DNA from: Alphaproteobacteria bacterium
GTDB taxonomy: Bacteria > Pseudomonadota > Alphaproteobacteria > Rhodobacterales > Rhodobacteraceae
Assembly: GCA_030424645.1 (NCBI GenBank)
Contig: JAUHWP010000007.1
Span: forward strand, 1 to 55,823
Length of the DNA stretch: 55,823 bases
Direction: 5' to 3'
Positions 9,061-17,522 of this stretch are shown here, in pieces. Numbering within the stretch: the first letter of the stretch is position 1; each line of letters begins with the position of its first letter. The position numbers were made by a program, and so were the translations under genes. Below the pieces are notes generated by a model. The model searched no databases. It was not told the DNA's origin and saw only the letters and a list, made by a program, of their open reading frames with translations.

Positions 9061-10092
9061 TCAGATTTGCGTCCGTTGATCGGCATCGCCCATGGAGATC
9101 AGAACGGGCGATGTTTTTTGCCGTTCCCTGAAGTCCGGCTTTGAAACTAGGCCGCGCCACCCGCCCAGCAACAGGCTTTGGGCCGTCGCACCCCCGAGCG
9201 TTGTTCCGGGGCCCAGAACAATGACGAGGTCGGGCATGAATTCGCGGGCAGCGGTCTGGATCGCTTTGGTGAAATCATAGGTCTCAACAACCTGATGGCC
9301 CAAGGTGTAATCGTATAGCGAAGACAACGGGTTTGATTTCGGATACCAGACATAGCCACGCCCATCGACAAGTGGGATATCCGGTTGCCGGAACAGACCG
9401 GCATCCAACACTGACCGGCCCTTTTCGGCCACCGGTGCCTGCAAACGAGAATGAAAGGCCGCGTGGTTTGGAAGGCGCATCGGAAAGCGGTCCTGCACTC
9501 TGGGCATGGCTGCCTCGAAAGCGGCAAGTCCGTTTTCATTGCCTGCCAGAACCAGCAGACCACCCAGGTTGATCGAAACGCTCAGGTCGTGATCAACGCG
9601 GGTGTCGATCTCGGCAACCTTTTGCAGGATCGTTTCGCGGACACCTGGCGCCGGAAACCAGTTTTCGTCCACAAAGGGATAAACAAGCTGGCCGCCAATC
9701 AGGCTTTTCTGCATCAACCTGCCCATCGTGTTGACGATCTCAAAACCGCCGATTGGCGAAACGGCACCGGCGCAGGCAAGCGCGGTATACCAGCCCATCG
9801 AATTGCCGGTCACGGCGACAATGTCGATCTGCGTGCGGTCGATTGACAGGAAATCGGCATAGCCGCAGGCATAGATCAGCGGCGAGGCATTGTCGCCAGC
9901 GGTATGTTTGGCGCCGGAGAACCGGGCGGCGCCGTCGAGGTCCGAAACAGGCGTCTGCTTCCGATCCTGCCGAAAGCGGTCGAATGTCGCCAACAAGCCG
10001 GATCGCGCCGCGTGGTGGGTTTTCAAGTATCCTAGCTCGGTTCGGTTGTAGGTTCCGCGACCCGGCGCGACGACAATGGCGGTTTTCTTCAT
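9061..10092 (-). CDS. Acyltransferase-fold protein (malonyl-CoA:ACP transacylase-like)
   Basis: The 343-residue protein starts with MKKTAIVVAPGRGTYNR and carries GNSMGWYTALA near residue 105, a variant of the GHSxG nucleophile elbow of FabD/PKS acyltransferases, plus AGNENGL further on. It is therefore an FabD-fold protein, although its substrate and partner carrier are not evident. Its ATG at 10092-10090 overlaps the stop of the upstream E1 gene (ATGA), so the two are translationally coupled and probably act together. The Asn in place of His before the nucleophile is unusual. It converges on lysR with a 27-base gap. Confidence 0.7.
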   Translation of the reverse strand: MKKTAIVVAPGRGTYNRTELGYLKTHHAARSGLLATFDRFRQDRKQTPVSDLDGAARFSGAKHTAGDNASPLIYACGYADFLSIDRTQIDIVAVTGNSMGWYTALACAGAVSPIGGFEIVNTMGRLMQKSLIGGQLVYPFVDENWFPAPGVRETILQKVAEIDTRVDHDLSVSINLGGLLVLAGNENGLAAFEAAMPRVQDRFPMRLPNHAAFHSRLQAPVAEKGRSVLDAGLFRQPDIPLVDGRGYVWYPKSNPLSSLYDYTLGHQVVETYDFTKAIQTAAREFMPDLVIVLGPGTTLGGATAQSLLLGGWRGLVSKPDFRERQKTSPVLISMGDADQRTQI

Positions 10093-12272
10093 TTCGAGTT
10101 CCAGAGCTTTCTGGCCGCAGCAGCAATGCTGGCGCGTGACGGCATGGTTGACGCATAGGCCGGGCCGGTCGGGATAAAGCTGTCCTCGGCGGCAAGACGG
10201 GCGTGCGGCAGTTCGGTTTCTTCGTAGAGCAGCGCCATGAGCGCCTCGGATTGGCCGCCGGTGCCCCGGCACTCGTCCACGATCAGCACCTTTCGGACAC
10301 CGTCCAAGGCTTTCAGCAGGCCGTCTTTCGGAAGCGGCGCAAGCCAGCGCAGGTCGATAATGCGGGCCTCGATCCCGTCATGCTGCAGATCGGTTGCGGC
10401 CTGATTGGAAAGGAACCGCCCGTTGCCATAGGTCACGATTGCAAGCGGGCCGTCGCCTTCGACCCCGACCTGGCCCAATGGAATCTGCAGGTCTGGCGAG
10501 GGATATTGCGACAGCCAGCCGTCGTCCTTCTCCGCCATCAGATCGCGGGTGTGATAAAGCGCAATCGGTTCGATCATCACGACGACCCGCTGTTCTTCGC
10601 GTGCCAGCCGGACACATTCGCGCAGCATCATCGCGGCCTCGTCGCCCCGCGACGGGCAGGCAATGACAACGCCCGGAATGTCGCGCAGAACGGCAAGTGA
10701 GTTGTCGTTGTGGAAATGTCCGCCAAACCCCTTCTGATAGCCAAGCCCGGCGATCCGCAACACCATAGGGTTGGTGAACTGGCCGTTCGAAAAGAATGAC
10801 AGCGTCGCGGCCTCGCCCCGGATCTGGTCTTCTGCATTGTGCAGATAGGCCAGGAACTGGATTTCCGGGATGGGAACAAAGCCGTTATGCGCCAGCCCAA
10901 TCGCCAGCCCAAGGATGGATTGTTCGTCCAGCAGGGTGTCGATCACACGGTCGGGACCATGTCGATCAATCAGCTTTTGCGTGACGCCATACACCCCACC
11001 CTTGCGGCCCACGTCTTCGCCCATGATGACGATTTCGGGATGTTCGATCATCAGATCGGTCAGCGCCCAGTTCAAGAGCCTGGCCATGGGCTGCGACGAT
11101 GTCTGCTGCCTGGCTTCCGCGCCGAAGGCCGCGGCGCGATTTCGGTTATCCGGGCCGTTCGTCGGTGTGAGCACGCGTTTTGGCGGGATGATCGAGGCCA
11201 TGACCTGCCCAGCCGTCTGCAAACGCGGTCGGGTGACGGCCTCGGCTGCGACGCGGGTGCAGCGGTCTTCGGTCTCCTGATAGATATCCAGCACCTCGTT
11301 CGCCGTCAGGATGTCCGCGTCGATCAACAGCCGCGCGGAATGAAGCAACGGGTCGTCGGCCTCCCAGGCCTCGAAGACCTCTTTTTTAAGATAGGCTTGC
11401 TGAAGGTCCGATCCGGCATGACCGTAAAGCCGAACAAGGCGCAGGTGCAGGAAGGCCGGCTTGCGGCGTGTGCGGACATATTCGGCCGCTTCCTGCGTGA
11501 CGCGGTACGTGTCGTAGATGTCGAGCCCGTCGGCGCAGAAATACTTCAGCCCCGGCCGGGTTGAAAAGCTGTTCCCGATCCAGCCTGCGGGCGTCGGAGT
11601 GGAGATGCCTATACCATTATCCTCGCATACGAAAAGAAGCGGCAGCGGGACGGATTGCACGGATGTCCAGCACGCAGTGTTGATCGCACCCTGAGCCGTC
11701 GAATGGTTGGCGGACGCATCCCCGAAGGAGCACATGACAAGCGCATCGGATGGCAGGACCCGGCCTTCTATCCGGTGGCGCTTTGCCAGGCCCACGGAAT
11801 AGGCCGCGCCCACAGCCTTGGGAAGGTGACTGGCGATTGTCGAGGTCTGCGGCGGAATGTTCAGCGCGCGCGCGCCAAGCACCTTGTGCCGCCCGCCCGA
11901 GATCGGATCCTCGATGGAGGTCGCGAAGCTCAGCAGCATATCCCATGTCGGCGTGGTGCCGGGAACCTGGCCTGACCGCATGGTTTGGAACGCCCCATCC
12001 CGATAATGCAGAAATGCCATGTCGGTCGGGCGCAGGGCCTGTGCCACGGCTGCCATTCCCTCGTGCCCTGAAGACCCGATGGTATAAAACCCCTGTCCCT
12101 CGGCCTGCATCTTTCGCGAACGCCTGTCGAGGTTTCGCGAAAGGCACTGAGCCCGGAAAATCGCTACGGCATCTTCTTCGGAAAGCGGGCCCTGCGGTGG
12201 CTGCCCTGCCGGAAAGCTTCCGGTTTGCAGGCATTTTCGAAAGGCGTGATCAACGATGTCTGCTCTGTCCAT
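10089..12272 (-). CDS. Fused alpha/beta E1 component of a TPP-dependent 2-oxoacid dehydrogenase
   Basis: This 727-residue protein joins the two E1 chains normally encoded separately. Residues about 30-370 match the alpha (TPP-binding) chain, with the thiamine motif starting CSFGDASANHST and ending CEDNGIGIS. Residues about 400-727 match the beta chain (IVIMGEDVGRKGGVYGVT, later GNGRFLSNQAA and DLRWLAPLPKD). The family decarboxylates branched-chain or other 2-oxo acids and passes the acyl group to a lipoyl E2. No E2 or E3 gene is in the window. It lies 9 bases after gcdH and overlaps the acyltransferase-like gene by ATGA. The actual substrate is unknown. Confidence 0.85.
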   Translation of the reverse strand: MDRADIVDHAFRKCLQTGSFPAGQPPQGPLSEEDAVAIFRAQCLSRNLDRRSRKMQAEGQGFYTIGSSGHEGMAAVAQALRPTDMAFLHYRDGAFQTMRSGQVPGTTPTWDMLLSFATSIEDPISGGRHKVLGARALNIPPQTSTIASHLPKAVGAAYSVGLAKRHRIEGRVLPSDALVMCSFGDASANHSTAQGAINTACWTSVQSVPLPLLFVCEDNGIGISTPTPAGWIGNSFSTRPGLKYFCADGLDIYDTYRVTQEAAEYVRTRRKPAFLHLRLVRLYGHAGSDLQQAYLKKEVFEAWEADDPLLHSARLLIDADILTANEVLDIYQETEDRCTRVAAEAVTRPRLQTAGQVMASIIPPKRVLTPTNGPDNRNRAAAFGAEARQQTSSQPMARLLNWALTDLMIEHPEIVIMGEDVGRKGGVYGVTQKLIDRHGPDRVIDTLLDEQSILGLAIGLAHNGFVPIPEIQFLAYLHNAEDQIRGEAATLSFFSNGQFTNPMVLRIAGLGYQKGFGGHFHNDNSLAVLRDIPGVVIACPSRGDEAAMMLRECVRLAREEQRVVVMIEPIALYHTRDLMAEKDDGWLSQYPSPDLQIPLGQVGVEGDGPLAIVTYGNGRFLSNQAATDLQHDGIEARIIDLRWLAPLPKDGLLKALDGVRKVLIVDECRGTGGQSEALMALLYEETELPHARLAAEDSFIPTGPAYASTMPSRASIAAAARKLWNSK

Positions 12273-12281
12273 GCTTCACCC

Positions 12282-13490
12282 TCAGAAGAACGCCTGCAAC
12301 CCGGTTTGGGCGCGTCCCAGGATCAGGGCGTGCACGTCGTGGGTGCCTTCATATGTGTTCACCGTTTCAAGGTTGACCATGTGGCGGATCACGTGGAACT
12401 CCTGGCTGATCCCGTTGCCGCCGTGCATGTCGCGGGCGTGGCGGGCGATCTCCAGCGCCTTGCCGCAATTGTTGCGCTTGATCAGGCTCACCATTTCGGG
12501 CGCGGCGCGGGCGTCGTCCATCAGGCGGCCGACGCGCAGTGCGGCCTGCAGGCCCAGGGTGATCTCGGTCTGCATGTTGGCCAGCTTCAGCTGGAACAGT
12601 TGCATCTGCGCCAGCGGCTTGCCGAACTGCCTGCGATCCAGCCCGTATTGGCGCGCGGCGTGCCAGCAGGCCTCGGCCGCCCCCATCGCGCCCCAGGCAA
12701 TGCCGTAACGCGCGCGGTTCAGGCAGCCGAACGGGCCTTTCAGCCCTTCGACATTCGGCAGAAGCGCGTCTTCCGATACCTCGACATTGTCCATCACGAT
12801 CTCGCCGGTGATCGAGGCGCGCAGGGATTGCTTGCCCTCGATCTTCGGCGCGGACAGCCCCTTGGCGCCCTTCTCAAGCACGAAACCCTTGATCTTGCCG
12901 CCATGGGCATCCGATTTGGCCCAGACCACGAAGACATCGGCAATCGGCGCGTTCGAGATCCACATCTTGGTCCCGTTCAGCACATAGCCGCCATCCACTT
13001 TCTTGGCCGTGGTCTTCATGCTGCCGGGGTCCGATCCCGCATCAGGCTCGGTCAGCCCGAAACAGCCGATCCATTCGCCTGCCGCCAGCTTGGGCAGGTA
13101 TTTCTTGCGCTGCGCGTCGGTGCCATAGGCATAGATCGGATACATCACCAGGGACGACTGCACCGACATCATCGAGCGATAGCCGCTGTCGACCCGCTCG
13201 ACCTCGCGCGCGACCAGCCCATAGGTCACATAGCCCGCGCCCAGCCCGCCATACTCCTCGGGAATGGTGGTGCCCAGTAGGCCCATCTGACCCATCTCGG
13301 CAAAGATCGCGGGGTCGGTTTCTTCCCGGGCGAAGGCCTCCGTGACGCGGGGTTGCAGTTTCTCCTGCGCGTAGGCGCGGGCGGCATCTCGAATCATTCT
13401 TTCGTCTTCGGCGAAATCACCCTCGATCAGGAATGGATCCTCCCAATTGAAACTTGCAAGGGCAGGGGCGCTTTTCGGGCTTGGTTTCAT
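12282..13490 (-). CDS. gcdH: Glutaryl-CoA dehydrogenase (acyl-CoA dehydrogenase family)
   Basis: This 402-residue flavoenzyme should oxidise and decarboxylate glutaryl-CoA to crotonyl-CoA. It begins with [14 protein letters not shown], the hallmark start of GcdH. It then shows [16 protein letters not shown] (FAD/substrate region), [18 protein letters not shown], the [12 protein letters not shown]-type segment, and a [15 protein letters not shown] tail whose Glu is the catalytic base. A GTG at 13502 is in frame, but that GTG forms part of the GTGGAG ribosome-binding sequence for the ATG at 13490. It heads a minus-strand operon with the fused E1 and the acyltransferase-like gene, and is divergent from the PreA-like operon across a region holding a MarR-type site. 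Confidence 0.93.
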   Translation of the reverse strand: MKPSPKSAPALASFNWEDPFLIEGDFAEDERMIRDAARAYAQEKLQPRVTEAFAREETDPAIFAEMGQMGLLGTTIPEEYGGLGAGYVTYGLVAREVERVDSGYRSMMSVQSSLVMYPIYAYGTDAQRKKYLPKLAAGEWIGCFGLTEPDAGSDPGSMKTTAKKVDGGYVLNGTKMWISNAPIADVFVVWAKSDAHGGKIKGFVLEKGAKGLSAPKIEGKQSLRASITGEIVMDNVEVSEDALLPNVEGLKGPFGCLNRARYGIAWGAMGAAEACWHAARQYGLDRRQFGKPLAQMQLFQLKLANMQTEITLGLQAALRVGRLMDDARAAPEMVSLIKRNNCGKALEIARHARDMHGGNGISQEFHVIRHMVNLETVNTYEGTHDVHALILGRAQTGLQAFF

Positions 13491-13525
13491 TGGATTCTCC
13501 ACGGGGAAAATGAGGGATTGATATT

Positions 13526-13541
13526 AGGACGTATACTCCCT
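13526..13541 (+). promoter_or_regulatory. Candidate MarR site and -10 upstream of the PreA-like operon
   Basis: GTATACTCCCT (13531-13541) matches the repeated motif GYATACTYCCT. The 5' flank (ATTAGGAC) is less conserved than in the other copies. TATACT at 13532-13537 could also be a -10 hexamer. The site is 93 bases before the PreA-like start and about 36 bases before the gcdH start on the other strand, so it could affect both operons. Confidence 0.55.
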
Positions 13542-13633
13542 ATAGTTTGTTGTCAAAGAGAAACTGCTCAGCCGGTGCGTCCTGCGTGTTGGGTGATCGT
13601 CCCAGGCAAGAGATATGACCAAGGAGACATAAT

Positions 13634-14974
13634 ATGGCCGACATGAGCTTGGACTTCTGTGGAGTGAAGTTCAAAAACCCGGTGGTCATCGCATCGCTCG
13701 AGACGACCAACAGCCCGGACCTGATGAAGCAGTGTTTCGACTATGGTGCCTCTGGCGCAATCATCAAAACCCTTACCGATATCGAAGACATGGCGCGTCT
13801 GACGCAGAACTCGAAATACTGCGTCATGAATTCCAAGGGCGATATCATCCGGGGCAAGGCCGCGCGGGATTTCGTGTTCTACAGCCGGTCTGGGTATTCA
13901 AGCACGTATTACAAGGATTGGGTGCCCGATCTGATTGAAACGCAGAAATACGCCGCAGAGCGGGGCGCCCATCTGATTGGCAGCGCGGGCGCAAAGGACG
14001 TCAACGGCTGGAAAGACATTTGTCGGACCATAGAAGATTGCGGTTTGCCGATGGTGGAGTTGAATTTCGGCTGTCCGCACCCCGCGATGATGCCTGGCGT
14101 TCATGGCGGGTCCATGATCGGTCAGGAACCGGAAGTTGCCTTTGAAGTGACACGGCAAGTGTGTGAATCCGTCGATATCCCTGTTGTGGTCAAATTGACG
14201 CCGGACCAGTCCAAGCCACTTGAAATCGCGGCAGCCGTCAAAGACGCAGGTGCCGCTGCTGTCACCGCGATCAACCGCCACACCGGGTTTGTCGTGGACA
14301 TCGAAACCGGCCAGCCCCGCATCGGTGGCCCGGCCGGGATCGGCGGAACGTGGGTCAAGCCGCTGTCGCTTCGGTGGGTTCATAAAATTCACGAAGAACT
14401 TGGGATGCCGATCACCGGCTCGAACGGGATCTTTGATCATAGAGACATCATCGAGTTTATCATGGCCGGGTCGAGCATCGTGCAGGTCGGCTCGATCCTG
14501 ATGGTCAAGGGTATCAAATGGCTTCCGAAAATGATCGAAGGCGTGGAAACCTTCATGGACGAGCACGGATATAATTCGGTCGATGAAATGATCGGGATCG
14601 CGTCCAAAGGCTCGGTCAAGGACTATTCCGAACAGTTTTCGAAAAACCGGGTGCATGCCATCGTAAACGATGAAACCTGCAAGAACCCGACCTGCAATAT
14701 CTGTGTTCAGGTCTGTTTCTACGAGGCTTTGTCGCAAAACCCCGAAGGCAAGATTGATGTGCACACGGATAATTGCATCGGTTGCGAGCTGTGTCTGGAT
14801 GTGTGTCCGTTCGATTCCATCGAAATGAAGGAAACGGCCGCTGCGCAGTTCGATCAGGGCTATTTCAACATTCCCGACGGCGTCTTTGAGCACGACAAGT
14901 TCAAGACCAATCGCAACAACATGGACACGATCCGACGGGACAGCCCGAAATTCAACAAAGAACCTGCCGAATAG
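13634..14974 (+). CDS. PreA-like dihydropyrimidine dehydrogenase-family reductase with two [4Fe-4S] clusters
   Basis: The 446-residue protein has a DHODH/PreA-type FMN barrel (about residues 1-310; KNPVVIASLETTN, NFGCPHPAMMPG, VVVKLTPD, GSNGIFDHRD) and a C-terminal ferredoxin domain. The cluster cysteines are at about 349, 354, 357, 361 and 381, 384, 387, 391 (CIGCELCLDVCP). PreA and mammalian DPD reduce the uracil ring; here the substrate loop differs. The segment before GQEPE reads GGSMI, so the catalytic Cys of DPD (LACGQDPE) appears absent. This suggests reduction of another conjugated ring or alkene. The neighbouring ferredoxin and ferredoxin reductase are plausible electron donors. An AGGAGA site precedes the ATG. 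It is the first gene of the plus-strand catabolic operon. Confidence 0.8.
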   Translation: MADMSLDFCGVKFKNPVVIASLETTNSPDLMKQCFDYGASGAIIKTLTDIEDMARLTQNSKYCVMNSKGDIIRGKAARDFVFYSRSGYSSTYYKDWVPDLIETQKYAAERGAHLIGSAGAKDVNGWKDICRTIEDCGLPMVELNFGCPHPAMMPGVHGGSMIGQEPEVAFEVTRQVCESVDIPVVVKLTPDQSKPLEIAAAVKDAGAAAVTAINRHTGFVVDIETGQPRIGGPAGIGGTWVKPLSLRWVHKIHEELGMPITGSNGIFDHRDIIEFIMAGSSIVQVGSILMVKGIKWLPKMIEGVETFMDEHGYNSVDEMIGIASKGSVKDYSEQFSKNRVHAIVNDETCKNPTCNICVQVCFYEALSQNPEGKIDVHTDNCIGCELCLDVCPFDSIEMKETAAAQFDQGYFNIPDGVFEHDKFKTNRNNMDTIRRDSPKFNKEPAE

Positions 14975-14984
14975 GGAGACCAAA

Positions 14985-15362
14985 ATGGCTGTAAACAAAG
15001 AACACCGCGAGTTCTATCAACTCGACATGAACGAAGGCTGGGAAACCCCTCCTGGTTATCCGAGCGGGATCAAGCAGAAGATCCTGTCCGGGCATCTGGA
15101 CATGGAAAACCGCCAGGGCGGATGGACCCGGCTGCTGAAGTTCGAGCCGGGCACCTATACGACCGTGCCTTTCGAACACGATTACTGGGAAGAAGTCTTC
15201 GTGATCGAGGGCGACATGTGGGTTGGCAATGAAGGCAACGAGGGTGGCGAACGCTTCGGCCCGTTCACCTATTGTGTGCGTCCGCCGCATGTTGCCCATG
15301 GGCCTTTCCGGACCGAGGAAGGCTGCCTGCTGCTGGAGCAGCACTACTACGATCCTCAGTAA
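14985..15362 (+). CDS. Small cupin-domain protein
   Basis: This is a 125-residue single-domain protein with the cupin pattern GTYTTVPFEHDYWEEVFVIEG (about residues 57-77, carrying His/Glu metal ligands) and a second motif around PPHVAHGPFRTEEG. A GGGAG ribosome-binding site precedes the ATG at 14985; an earlier in-frame ATG would lie inside the upstream gene. Such cupins act as metal-dependent dioxygenases, isomerases, or accessory/sensor proteins; the length does not distinguish these. It sits 10 bases after the PreA-like gene, which argues for a role on the same substrate. There is no signal peptide. Confidence 0.75.
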   Translation: MAVNKEHREFYQLDMNEGWETPPGYPSGIKQKILSGHLDMENRQGGWTRLLKFEPGTYTTVPFEHDYWEEVFVIEGDMWVGNEGNEGGERFGPFTYCVRPPHVAHGPFRTEEGCLLLEQHYYDPQ

Positions 15363-15372
15363 GACTTGCGGA

Positions 15373-15391
15373 CCGGGGCGGTCAGCCCCGG
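15373..15391 (+). other. Intra-operon hairpin before the amidase
   Basis: Arms CCGGGGC and GCCCCGG flank a 5-base loop: a perfect 7-base stem in the 50-base gap between cupin and amidase. No T-run follows, so it is more likely an mRNA-stability or partial attenuation element than a terminator. Confidence 0.4.
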
Positions 15392-15412
15392 CCATAACGG
15401 GAGGCAGGCGGA

Positions 15413-16759
15413 TTGATCCAGAATATCACTGATTTGTCGCGCAAGCTGCGCAGTGGAAAATTGCGTAGTCGCGATCTTGTAGAAGAGTCGTTTGCCGCGA
15501 TAGATGCGGCAGGCGCGGACGGCACGAAGGTCTTCCTTTCGACCTACAAGGACGCAGCGCGGGCACAGGCAGATTGGGTCGATAGCGGGCGTCAGGCCGG
15601 AGTGGCTTTGCCGCCTTATGCCGGCATTCCGATTGCCATCAAAGACCTGTTTGACGTGCAAGGCGAAGTTACCCGTGCCGGGTCGCGGGTTCTGGACGAG
15701 AATAGCCCGGCCGACCGCGATGCGGATATCGTGACGAACCTGCGCCGGGCGGGTTTCGTAATCGTCGGCAAGAACAACATGACCGAGTTTGCATATTCGG
15801 GCCTGGGTGTGAACGCACATTTCGGCACACCGGCAAACCCCTGCGATACCGAAACGCCGCGTGTTCCCGGCGGATCGTCTTCGGGGGCAGCCGTGGCGGT
15901 AAACCGGAAGATGGTTCCGGCAGCCATCGGAACGGATACCGGCGGCTCTTGCCGTATTCCGGCGGCATTTTGTGGAACCATCGGCTTCAAGCCGACATCG
16001 ACGCGTGTATCCAGACGCGGGGCTGTGCCGCTTTCGCAGACGCTGGATTGTATCGGACCGTTCGCCACCAGCGTGTCCTGCGCCGCGGTGCTTGATTCAG
16101 TTCTGTCCGGCGGGCAGGGCGACGATGTCGACTCCTTCCCCGAGGGTGGGATCAGGTTGGGTGTGCTTGGCGGATATGTGACAGAAAAAATGGACGAAAT
16201 CGTCGCGGGCGCCTATCAGGATGCGCTGACGCGTTTGTCACATCGGGGTGTGCGCCTTACGCCGTTGGACATTCCGCAACTGTCGCGTTTGCCGGAAATC
16301 AACAGCAAGGGTGGCTTGGTCGGCGCGGATGCGTATGCGTGGCACAAGAACCTTCTGGAAGAACGCGCCGACTTTTATGATCCCTGGGTTCGGGACCGAT
16401 TTGCCGCTGGCAGATCCCAGACGGCAGCCGACTATATCGCCGTTGGGCAAGAGCGCAGACACCTGCAGGCGTTGGTCGACGAAAAGCAGGAACAATTCGA
16501 TGCACTGGTTCTGCCGACGGTTCAGATCGTGCCGCCGACGATCGACGAATTGCAGGATCAGGATCATTCGAACGCTGTGAACCTGTTGTGTCTGCGGAAT
16601 ACCGCGGTCGGCAACTTCCTTGACCTGCCAGCGATCTCGATCCCGTGCCATGCCAATGGGTCGTTGCCGGTCGGCCTGATGTTGTTTGGCGTGCGCGGCC
16701 AGGACCGCAGGTTGTTATCCGTGGCGCGCGGGCTGGAACAGGTCATCCGTGGCCGATAA
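15413..16759 (+). CDS. Amidase-signature hydrolase (GatA/AmiE-like)
   Basis: This 448-residue protein of the amidase-signature family hydrolyses a C-N amide bond. The Ser-cisSer-Lys triad is visible as Lys77 (GIPIAIKDLF), Ser155 (PGGSSSGAA) and Ser179 (GTDTGGSCRIPAA), with the 24-residue Ser-Ser spacing usual for the family. The start is a TTG at 15413 with GGGAGG upstream. There is no signal peptide, so it is cytoplasmic. Lying between cupin and DUF2848 genes in a catabolic operon, it is probably a degradation enzyme rather than a tRNA amidotransferase subunit, since no gatC or gatB is near. It could open a lactam-like reduced ring product or remove a carboxamide; the sequence does not decide. 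Confidence 0.88.
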   Translation: MIQNITDLSRKLRSGKLRSRDLVEESFAAIDAAGADGTKVFLSTYKDAARAQADWVDSGRQAGVALPPYAGIPIAIKDLFDVQGEVTRAGSRVLDENSPADRDADIVTNLRRAGFVIVGKNNMTEFAYSGLGVNAHFGTPANPCDTETPRVPGGSSSGAAVAVNRKMVPAAIGTDTGGSCRIPAAFCGTIGFKPTSTRVSRRGAVPLSQTLDCIGPFATSVSCAAVLDSVLSGGQGDDVDSFPEGGIRLGVLGGYVTEKMDEIVAGAYQDALTRLSHRGVRLTPLDIPQLSRLPEINSKGGLVGADAYAWHKNLLEERADFYDPWVRDRFAAGRSQTAADYIAVGQERRHLQALVDEKQEQFDALVLPTVQIVPPTIDELQDQDHSNAVNLLCLRNTAVGNFLDLPAISIPCHANGSLPVGLMLFGVRGQDRRLLSVARGLEQVIRGR

Positions 16760-16774
16760 TCACAGGAAATCAAG

Positions 16775-17473
16775 ATGAAACCATCAATCCAATTCTCAGC
16801 AAAACTGACCAGCAAGGAAGGCAGCGAAGAGGTCGTCCTGACCTTCGACCGTGCCGTGGTTGGTGGGTGGACCGGACGCGACAAGGCGGCATTGCAACAT
16901 CACATTGACGAACTGGCCAAGATCGGGGTGCAGGCACCGGAAAAGACGCCGATGTTCTATCGCGTCGGTGTTTCCCGTTTGACCGGGGCCCAAGCGATTG
17001 AAGTTATTGGCGACGGGTCAAGTGGAGAGGTTGAATATACACTCATCAAACATGCTGGCCGGATTTGGGTCGGCGCGGCATCGGACCATACGGACCGTGT
17101 CTATGAGCACATGGGCATAACGGTCGCCAAGCAGCTTTGTGACAAACCGCTGGCAAGCGAGTTTTGGCCGCTGGAAGAGGTTGAGGGTCATTGGGACCAG
17201 ATCCAGATCCGCTCGTCGATCCGAGAGAACGGCGAAGAGGTTGTGTATCAGGACGGCACCGTGGCCGGGCTGTTATCCCCCCAGGAGCTGCTGGGACATC
17301 TCAGGGACGAAGGCGACGACCTGGTTGAGGGAACCCTGCTGTTCGGCGGAACCTGTGGTGCGATCGGGGGTGTTCGCTACTCGGACCGGTTCAGTCTTGA
17401 GCTTAATGACCCGGTCCTGGGTCGTGCGATCAGTCACAGCTATGATGTCGTTCCCGTCCCGATCAAAGGATAA
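16775..17473 (+). CDS. DUF2848 family protein
   Basis: This 232-residue protein matches my recollection of the DUF2848 family: GGWTGRDKAALQHHIDELA near residue 30, FYRVGVSRLTGA, GEVEYTLI, WVGAASDHTDR, and a tail ending SHSYDVVPVPIKG. The family has no established reaction. Its GTLLFGGTCGAIGG segment is reminiscent of fumarylacetoacetate-hydrolase-like C-terminal domains, so a hydrolase or decarboxylase acting on a small acid is possible. It starts 15 bases after the amidase with AGGAA upstream, and is likely co-transcribed with it. Confidence 0.75.
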   Translation: MKPSIQFSAKLTSKEGSEEVVLTFDRAVVGGWTGRDKAALQHHIDELAKIGVQAPEKTPMFYRVGVSRLTGAQAIEVIGDGSSGEVEYTLIKHAGRIWVGAASDHTDRVYEHMGITVAKQLCDKPLASEFWPLEEVEGHWDQIQIRSSIRENGEEVVYQDGTVAGLLSPQELLGHLRDEGDDLVEGTLLFGGTCGAIGGVRYSDRFSLELNDPVLGRAISHSYDVVPVPIKG

Positions 17474-17492
17474 GGGTTTCTTTTCGGAAATT

Positions 17493-17508
17493 ACGTAGTA
17501 TACTTCCT
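17493..17508 (+). promoter_or_regulatory. Candidate MarR site and -10 upstream of the ferredoxin gene
   Basis: ACGTAGTATACTTCCT matches the repeated motif and contains the palindrome AGTATACT. TATACT at 17499-17504 could act as a -10; transcription would then start near 17511, leaving a short leader that includes AAGGA just before the ferredoxin ATG. It gives the ferredoxin and reductase a second, internal promoter. Confidence 0.65.
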
Positions 17509-17522
17509 AAAAGGAAAGAATC

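Noticed and set aside
15413-16759. Amidase as GatA of the tRNA amidotransferase.
   Set aside because: No gatC or gatB nearby, and the gene lies in a catabolic operon; the triad alone does not imply GatA.
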